A stretch of 64,000 nucleotides of DNA from Cynocephalus volans (Eukaryota > Chordata > Mammalia > Dermoptera > Cynocephalidae). Of this stretch, positions 57,075 through 64,000 are shown one piece after another; the first letter of the stretch is position 1; each line of letters begins with the position of its first letter. The translations under genes and the position numbers were made by a program. The notes below the pieces were generated by a model. It did not search any database. It was not told the origin of the DNA and saw only the letters and a program-made list of their open reading frames with translations. The DNA is taken from NCBI RefSeq assembly GCF_027409185.1, contig NC_084462.1, positions 19,319,577 through 19,383,576 on the forward strand, in the 5' to 3' direction.

Positions 57075-58530
57075 TTTTACTGAGGTGTGCCTCACGTGCA
57101 CTAAACTACATACATTGTGAGTGTACAATTCAATGAATTTTTATATATGTTCCCACCTGTATACCATCAACAGGATCAAGATACAGAATTTTTCCAGATT
57201 CTAGAAGGTTCTCTCCTGCCTCTTCCCACCTCTTTTCCGCCCCTGCCCCTCTGCCGGGTTACCACTCCTCTACCTCTATCACTGTCAGTGAGTCTTGCCT
57301 GTTTTTGGACTTTACACAAATGTAATCATGGACCAGCTGTCTTTTTTTTCTGGCCTGCTTTGCTCAGCATTGCGTCTGTGAGGTTCACCCACACGGTGTG
57401 TGGTTGCAGTTCAGTCATTTTCATCATTGTCAGTGCTCCATCCTATGAATATACCATAATTTATTTACTCATTCTACTATTGATGAATATTTGAGGGTTT
57501 CCAGTTTAGGACTATGATGTTTAAATTTGCTGCGAACATTCCTGTGCATAACTTTTTGTGAGAATAAGCAACCACTTTTCTTGGATATACAATCAGGAGT
57601 GAAATGACTGGGTCATAAGGATGCACGTGCGTGTTTAGCTTTATTAGAAACTAATAACTGCTTTTCCAAAGTACCAGGAACCATTTTGCATTCCCACCAG
57701 CAATGGCTGTGTTCCACTGCCCCTCATCTTGTCAGGCATTTTGGCAGGACAGAGTAGGGACACGCCCCAGGGAGGCTGCTCATAAATATTCAGACTTGAT
57801 CGGCACTAGCAGTTAATGAACCCATAATGAGCTGACGACAGCTTAACCACCCTGCCAGCGTGCTATGCCTGGAACTTTGCAGATTACAAAAACCACTGCA
57901 CCTGCACACTAGGAGGAACAAAAGTACAGGTGACCTTCCACCTGTGACGTTAGCCCAGAAAGGACAGATTTAAGGGGAAAGTGACTTCACTGCACATGAC
58001 CAGAAACTTCAGAAATTCAGGGAGGCATGACAGGAAGCTGATGCAACCTTGCACCAGCCTATTAGGCCTTAATTACCCTAGATCCTCCCCACGGCCAAAT
58101 ACTCCTCCCCTTAGGATAGAAAAACATCCCCATCCCAGAACAACGTACAAACCCTTCCCTTAGGAATGCACGGGGTGTTCCTTACGCATGGAGATGTCCA
58201 CACACTCTTCTGCACATATTCTTTGCTTGGTAATAAAGTCCTATCGTTTGAATGTTCCGTCTGTCCTGCTTTCTTTTCTTTCACTGATTGACACAATGTG
58301 GACTTCACGTGGTCTTATAAAAGATTTTTCTCCACAGTTTGACCAAGAACCTGGATCTGCCACCTGTTAACAGTTTCAAGGGCAGTCACTCTGGTGGGTG
58401 TGGAGAGCCAGGCTACTGTGCTTTTAATTTGCATTTCCCTGGTAACGAATGTTGTTCACCACGCTTTCTAGGTCTTTCCACTTATTGAAGTTCTCTCCTA
58501 CTTTGTGGGCCCACCTCTTATCTCACCCCT
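57075..58530 (-). mobile_element. Old minus-strand L1 3' end, split by an LTR
   Basis: 57075-57741 and 58373-58530 read as one decayed L1 (reverse order: 3'UTR left, late ORF2 right): 'gagtgtacaattcaatg', 'atgaatatttgagggtttcca', 'cattcccaccagcaatg', 'ttaatttgcatttccctgg'. The middle (57742-58372) is unrelated and interrupts it. Confidence 0.75.
57742..58372 (+). mobile_element. Probable solo LTR, family not recognised
   Basis: 631 bp, TGGCAGGACAG to CTGTTAACA, inserted into an old L1. A poly(A) signal ggtaataaagtcc lies at about 58230, followed by a T-rich stretch. Flanking 4-mers attt and gttt are similar. Composition and TG...CA ends fit a retroviral LTR, but I cannot name the family or confirm orientation beyond the AATAAA. 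Confidence 0.55.
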
Positions 58531-58547
58531 TCCTTGAAGACCTTTCT

Positions 58548-58918
58548 TTTTCTAAAAATTTATTTATTAACATTATTATTTATTTACATTCTAAGATGTT
58601 GCAAAGCAGTTGAGGGGGAGGGGGAGAGAAATAGGGTGGGAGGAGGAGGAAGGAGGGGGGCATGCTCGAGGTGCTTGGTACCCCCCCATTCCAGCAGGGG
58701 AGACGAGGGGGCTTCCAGCAGCGGCTCAGTCGTTGCTGGGCTGGCTGCAGATGTCGGGGGGCATGACTGAGACTCTTGGCCCCCTAGTGCCCCAGTTTGG
58801 AAGCCCGGGGTGTTTCCAGCAGCAGCTCAGTGGTCATCACTGGGTTGGTCGTGAATGTCGGGGGGGTGTGGCTGAGGCCCTCGGCCCCTACCACCCCACC
58901 TCCGGAGCCTGGGATGCT
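58548..58918 (-). mobile_element. Unrecognised retroposed element with two ~100-bp units
   Basis: 371 bp between near-perfect 17-mers tccttgaagacctttct (58531-58547) and tccttgaagccctttct (58919-58935), one mismatch. In element sense (minus) it has a GC-rich body of two imperfect units (anchors ttccagcag on + at 58713 and 58813; atgtcggggg at 58751 and 58855). A C-rich pyrimidine stretch follows, then an A/T-rich tail ending aaataaataaattttt. The TSDs and tail indicate L1-type mobilisation. There is no tRNA-like box and no 7SL-like part that I can see. Not a family I recognise. Confidence 0.65.
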
Positions 58919-58935
58919 TCCTTGAAGCCCTTTCT

Positions 58936-60200
58936 AACACACTTTCATCACAACGCACTCCTCCTTTGTCCATCTGCTGAAAAGGCAGGCAGCCAGTGCC
59001 CCTGCACGGGCCCTTCATTGTCCTCTACTTGACTCTCCAGTGCTCGCTTTGTAACATGGCTCTCCCTGACCTCACCACACTTGCAGACCTTTACTCCACG
59101 GGTGCTCAGTGGTGGGAAGAAGGTTTGCTGCGTTCTTTCAATCTCCTCAGTGAGTCCAGCACTGTGCTGGGCTCCGAGCCCAGGAGCTGGCTGGCCAATG
59201 GGTTATGAGGTTCCCAGATCCACCTCTGTTTTATTTACTTACATTTAAAGTCACCTTGCCCAGCACAGTGTTTTGGGGACCTACGGTCATCACCAGCATT
59301 TCCTTCGGTGTGGACACAGATTCCATCAATAACCCCGGTGACGTTCTCCTTGTTAAGAAGTCGATCACAGTCAGTTTCCCCAACCATGTGATCAGCCTCG
59401 TAGACACGAAGCCGTCCTCCTCATCCAGGTGCAGCTTCCTGTGCCAGCGTCGGCCCCTGGCCATCTCTGACACATCCCATGTTCCCAAGTGCCCAACCCT
59501 CAACACAACCGCCCACCCCAAAGGCAAACCAGGAGCTGCCCCGTGTGGCTGCTGCCAGCGCCCAATGCGATCGAGTGTGGGAAAGGATCTGCACACCCAA
59601 AGCTTACAAATGAAGACCTTTCACATCACTGGAAAAACTTCTCCACATACGCCGTGTGGTTTTGCAGGGGTAGATTCAAATATCGCAGCCCTTAGTGCAC
59701 AAGCCCAGTCTATTCTAGGGCCTCCAAGCTCTTTTGGCTACATTCCCTCGTGAATAAAAATTTTTCGAGCGTGCATCACAAATATGTATATTTATTTATT
59801 TATGAAGCATATCATGTGCTCCTATATGTGTGAATATATTATGTACATGATAAAACATACTCCCCAATAGGTATGTTTTACAGGTTAAAATAAAAATAAT
59901 GTGAAGAGAAATCTTAAGACTTGTTTCTGTTCTGCTATGGGTGGTTTGTGTGTCCCCAGATGCAGCACGCCCGGCCTGTTTAAAAGAGGTTCTTTGGTGA
60001 ATGATGAGGTTCTCAGAGAAAGCATTTCATCAATAGCTCTCATCTTGACAGCCTGTTTATGATGCTTCCTGAGGGTTTTTCCCTCGGTTTCCTTTCTCCC
60101 CTTGCCAGCAGCCCACTGAAGCCCAGCTGGCATGTCGTGCCACAGTCATGACATGGACATGGTGCCTAAAAGCAAACGTTTGCAGAGGAGGCCGAGAGGG
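58936..60200. other. Single-copy DNA with one 182-codon ORF
   Basis: No recognised repeats. The + frame 59205-59753 (182 codons) ends just before gaataaaaa, an AATAAA-type signal. The opposite strand is also open for 121 codons (59231-59596). No protein family recognised; codon use does not help decide. Kept as an unassigned ORF. Confidence 0.3.
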
Positions 60201-60204
60201 TGGC

Positions 60205-60350
60205 TCCGGCTCTGCCTGTTGCTCGCTGCATGACCTTGGGCAGGTTTCTCACCCGCACTCCTCATAGGTGAAATGGAGAGGAGGAGAGGTGTGAGGAGTC
60301 CACGCAGAGCAGTCAGCCCAGGTGCACGGGAAGCTCTCAACACACGGCAG
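60205..60350 (+). repeat. MIR SINE
   Basis: Contains 'gctctgcctgttgctcgctgcatgaccttgggcaggt', 'ataggtgaaatggag' and 'gaagctctcaacacac', the order of the MIR core and 3' part. An ancient tRNA-derived SINE. Confidence 0.75.
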
Positions 60351-61401
60351 CCGTTCTTGTTCTTGACCAGTTATTCAGATTCGGTGTCTTTTTGAGAAAG
60401 GGAGAGTCCGAATTCTCACACCCCCAGCACCCCTTCCACCCAAGACCTCGTGGGTCCCCTGCAGGGTTTGGGCCCTGCTCTGGGTTGCCACACCACTCAT
60501 GGCATCTACCGACAGCCCTTTTTTCCATTCCTTCTAGTGGGATTGCATTGCCTTGTGCCACCGCTAGAAAGAATGAAGGTAACTGTCGCCCAGAGAGCTG
60601 CACTTCTTTGCGAGTGTCACCCACTCTTAGGAGGAGTGACAAGTGCCAGCCTTGTACAGCAGTCACCCAAGGCCAACCTGGTCAACAGAGGCATATTAGC
60701 TTTGCGGTCCTGCAAAAGTGTCAAGCCCCACCATGCGAGTGAAGAGCACTTGGCTTCCCCCAGAGCTGCCTAAATCCCCAGACCTGAACCTGAACACCAG
60801 TGCCTGGCAGAGCAGCCCAGCTCCAGGACGCAAAGTGCAGAAGTGAGCTGGACACAGAGGTGGAGGTGGATTGCTGTGACGGGAGGAGGAGCAGGACGTG
60901 ACGGGCATGGTCCCTGCCCCTGCAAAAGGATAGGCTTCGTCATTGTTAAGGATCCAGATGCTTTGGGGGCGGGATGGATCAAGTCCGTCCACTGGGACCA
61001 GATGGAAGGGTAGAGTTATCGAGGCAGATGACTGAGGCGACCAGGTTCAACTTCCGACCTTCCCAGACGGCCTAGGTGGCTGGATTCCCATCCGCTGTTC
61101 AGCGCGCCCTCTCCTGATGGGCCTAATCACATAGGAAGAGACAAGGGGCATCTCGTGGGGCCCCAACTTCTCTGGTTTGTCAGTTTTGGACCAAGAGAGC
61201 AGGTGATATGTGGAAGAAAAAAGGCAGTCAGCTCTGGCGGGTTGGTTTGGGGGTTTGGTTTGTGTGGGCGCCTGTGATATCATGTGGTGTTTGCTCCAAG
61301 AATAGAATCGGAGACCTGCTTTGATGAGCCTCTTCCTGAACCAGTCAGTGGCACCTGTCACTTACTCTCAGAGCGTCATTCCTTAGACTGGGTTTGTTGT
61401 C
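60351..61401. other. No recognised feature
   Basis: Single-copy DNA. Frames up to 116 codons overlap on both strands without domains. Confidence 0.4.
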
Positions 61402-61853
61402 TGTGTTAGGGTCCCAGGGCTGCAGCAACAAAGTACTACAGGCTGGGGGGCTTAAAGCCACAGGAATTTATTATCTCGCAGTTCTAGAGGCCGGAAGTCC
61501 AAAATCAAGGTATCAGCAGGGCTGCGTCTCTCCAAGGCTCTGGGAGAGGATCCTTCCTGCCTCTTACAGCTTCCCATGGCTCCTAGCAGTTCTCGGCTTT
61601 CCTTGGTTTGTAGCCACGTCACTGTAATCCCCGCTCCCATCTTCATGTGGTCTTCCTTCTCTGTGGATCTTCATGTGGCCTTCATACAAGGCCACCAGTC
61701 ATTGGACTTAGCGCCCACCACAATCCTCTATGACCTCATCTTAACCTGATTACTTCTGCAAAGACCCTATTTCCAAATAAGGCTACATTCACAGGGATGG
61801 GGGGTAGGGTGGGACTTCCGTGTATCTTTTTGGAGGACACAGTTCAACCCACA
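61402..61853 (-). mobile_element. MLT1-like MaLR solo LTR, minus strand
   Basis: Reverse MLT1 landmarks: 'gggctgcagcaacaaagta', 'ggcttaaagccacaggaatt', 'ttctagaggccggaagtcc', 'cagtcattggacttag', 'gaccctatttccaaataagg', 'ggaggacacagttcaaccca'. 452 bp, TG...CA. No coding content. Confidence 0.85.
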
Positions 61854-61929
61854 GAACTGTCTATTGTTAAAATGTCAACCTCCTCTGCAGGAGTTATACG
61901 TTAAGCCATTTTCAGTCATTGTGCCTCTT

Positions 61930-62190
61930 CATGAAGGGACAGAAGTAATGGGTACTGAGCTGCTGCGTGTGCCAGGCTCCTGTAGGCATTTCCACCTGCT
62001 ATCCTTATCTCACTTCATCTTCACGTTGACCTGGTTTTACACATTTATCTGGTGCTCAGATAACTTATGCAACCGGCCCAAACTCATACAGTGAGTAACT
62101 GTTTGAATTTGTGTCCGGAAGCCCCAAACTCCATGGTTTCCCTAGTGCTCCAGGCCCCAGCTCTGCACTCATGGGGCCCATTCAACTTGA
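61930..62190 (-). repeat. MIR SINE, minus strand
   Basis: Reverse MIR wording: 'gctgcgtgtgccaggctcct', 'ttatctcacttcatcttcac', 'ggtgctcagataacttatgc', 'cccaaactcatacagtgag'. An old SINE with several gaps. Confidence 0.65.
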
Positions 62191-63108
62191 CCCTCACTAG
62201 AAAGGGGCGAGGAGAGAGGGACGTGAAGAACATTTTTCTACTTTCTTAAATTGCAAACAGAAACAAAATGGGCAAAATGTCTGTAAAACTATGACAAATG
62301 AAGCATCGCTAGAGTTAATTTCTACAGAGCTTGTGCAAAACAGTAAGGAAAACAAGATCTCAGACAGACATTCAAAGGACATTCATTAAAGAAAAAATGT
62401 AGATGCAGATAAGCATACAAGAAAACATTCAGCCTCATGAGTAACCAAAAGCATCCGATTAAAATAATACTGTAGTTTATTTTACTACCAAATTGGAATT
62501 TTAAAATAGTAATATGAAATACTGTAAGAGTCAGAGGTATGGGTAACATTAGTGGGACTGTAAATTGGTACAAACACTCTCAAAAACAATGAAAAAATAA
62601 ATAATACCAAAAAAAAAGTTGTTAAGTTTGCATTCATTGAAGGCAATTACTTGAGGCCTGCTCTTACCAGGAAAATAAATCATGCTTACATAAAATTTTA
62701 GACTGGTAAATAAATATGTGGAAACAGGCTACTCAGACAGCAAAACGATTTGGCACCATGTGTCAAAATTCTTAAAGTGATTTCCCATCCATGATCTGAT
62801 AATTAAAAAAAAAAAAATCTAGAGATCTATTCCAATTTGATAACTAGAAATGTGTACAAAAATATTATTAAGAAAATTTGTTTACTGGAGCATTATTTGC
62901 AAAATAAAAAACATAGAAACAAAGCAAAAGTTACGTAAGTGAGGACACACTCACGTGACGGAGTACGATACAGACATCCACTGCATGCTGAAGAATGCTT
63001 TGCGGCCGGGGAACATGCCAAGATTACAAGGCCAGGTGAAAGTAACAAAATGGAAAACTGTGCAGAGTGTGAGCTTATCTATGTAAACAATGCTTGAAAA
63101 AAAGTTTA

Positions 63109-63625
63109 GACATGGATGAGCTTGGAGAAAAATATGTTAAGTGAAATAAGCCAGGCACAGAAAGAGAAATACCACGTGTCCTCATTCATAAGTGGGAGCT
63201 AAAAATAAATGAATGAATGAATGAATGAATAAATAAATGAACAAACAATAATAATAACAAATTGAACTTTCAGAAGGAGAAAGCAGAAGTGTGGTTGTGA
63301 GAGGTGGGAAAGGGGAAGGGAGTGGGGGGATGGTGGAAGGTTAGTCAATGGACACGAAAGATAAGAGAAATAAGTTCTGTTGGTGTAGAGTCGAGCCAGG
63401 TACCTATAATAATAATTGACTGCTCGGCATCTATAATAACAATAATTTACAGCATGTTATCAAATGGCTAGAAGAGAAGAGACAGAATTCCTCATTGTAG
63501 GAAATGATTGAGTTTTAGAATGATGAATATGCTAATTACCCTGATTTGATCATCACACATTGTGTATATGTATTGAAATATAACTCTGTACCCCACAAAT
63601 ATGTATAATCAATATATTTCTATAA
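63109..63625 (+). mobile_element. 5'-truncated L1 3' end
   Basis: Begins in the last ORF2 codons ('gacatggatgagcttggag') and runs through an L1MA-like 3'UTR parallel to 38330-38800 ('gctagaagaga', 'aatatgctaattaccctgatttgatc'). Has an (AATG)n run (63207-63240). Flanks share only a loose aaaaaagt/ctag similarity. Confidence 0.8.
63207..63240 (+). repeat. (AATG)n microsatellite
   Basis: Tetranucleotide run inside the L1 3'UTR, where other copies have (AAAT)n. Confidence 0.85.
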
Positions 63626-63780
63626 AAAAGAAAAAAAGACTAGAAAGAAATACATAAAATAGAAATACATGAGATAGCACAAGAGCATGTGTCTTTAGGT
63701 ATTAGGTTATGAGTAATTTTGTAACCTTTTTGAGTGTACAAAAGTGTATATAAATCTAAAAAAAATCTAGACATAAAAGT

Positions 63781-64000
63781 AAATGTAGAAATTCCTATTT
63801 TAGTATTTTTGCTTGAGGTGTGCTCTGAAAATGAATGATTGTCCTGGGAGGCTGGGGGATGGGGTGTGGACAGATGGCAAACCAGAGCAGGAGGGGGCTG
63901 GCTTCTGCTTCTGCTTGGACAAGGTCCCCGGTGTGACACGGGCTGAAGTTTGGGAAACAGCAGTGGCCTCCCTTCCAGTGGGAGCCCGTTGGTGACATGC
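63781..64000. other. No recognised feature
   Basis: Right edge of the window; single-copy sequence. Frames of 60-67 codons on both strands, no domain. Confidence 0.4.

Larger units (their letters stand above)
62240..63780 (+). mobile_element. Old L1/HAL1-type 3' region, split by a younger L1
   Basis: 62240-63100 and 63630-63780 share decayed late-ORF2 and 3'UTR wording ('gcaaacagaaacaaaatgggc', 'gtgggactgtaaattggtac', 'gtaaccttttt.gagtg'). The middle is a younger L1 3' end. No frame open. Confidence 0.65.

Noticed and set aside
1..64000. CRISPR arrays, operons, bacterial-type promoters or terminators
   Set aside because: The sequence is plainly mammalian nuclear DNA; direct repeats found are TSDs, microsatellites, LTRs and L1 promoter units.

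Overview
This is mammalian nuclear DNA with no intact host protein-coding gene that I can identify. Most of it is retrotransposons stacked inside one another. The best lineage clue is two tRNA-derived SINEs (25853-25996 and 35248-35346). They resemble my recollection of the tRNA-Ile-related SINEs of colugos (Dermoptera, Galeopterus/Cynocephalus). That, with abundant L1, MaLR, MIR and MER5 repeats, points to a euarchontan mammal, probably a colugo. The assignment is an inference and was not checked by a search.

Layout. 1-19.7 kb: old L1 fragments, then an old full-length L1 on + (about 2.24-12.13 kb). It was later hit by a MaLR LTR (7.55 kb), a 5'-truncated L1 (8.96-12.03 kb) and a full-length minus-strand L1 (12.135-18.945 kb). 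The last has an open ORF1 and an ORF2 broken by a single in-frame TGA. 19.7-23.0 kb: mostly single-copy sequence with an MLT1-like LTR and a tiny L1 insertion with a perfect 16-bp target-site duplication (TSD). 23.0-36.1 kb: an old minus-strand L1. It is split by a 5'-inverted L1, which is itself split by a SINE and by a full-length + strand L1 (27.30-33.20 kb) whose 5'UTR is built of tandem ~95-bp units. A MaLR LTR and a second SINE sit in the outer element. 36.1-43.2 kb: a 5'-truncated L1 carrying two further short insertions, an MLT1-like LTR, a solo LTR, a MER5-like DNA transposon and an old L1 3' end.

43.2-48.3 kb is the longest largely repeat-free stretch. It holds two adjacent candidate exons in the same frame. 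48.3-56.6 kb is a processed pseudogene of ezrin (EZR). A solo LTR is inserted near codon 10, and a complete but dead class I endogenous retrovirus (5'LTR-PBS-gag-pro-pol-env-3'LTR, 49181-55682) is inserted further down. 56.6-64 kb: L1 pieces, an unassigned LTR, a MIR pair, an MLT1-like LTR, and an unrecognised 371-bp retroposed element (58548-58918) with two ~100-bp G-rich units, an A-rich tail and 17-bp TSDs.

The window is mainly a record of L1 enzymatic activity: full-length insertion, 5' truncation, 5' inversion, mobilisation of SINEs and a host mRNA, and probably internally deleted or spliced L1 RNA. The least explained items are the 58.5-kb element, the composite L1 derivative at 37.8-38.3 kb, the monomeric L1 5'UTR, and the putative exon pair at 44.8-45.4 kb.
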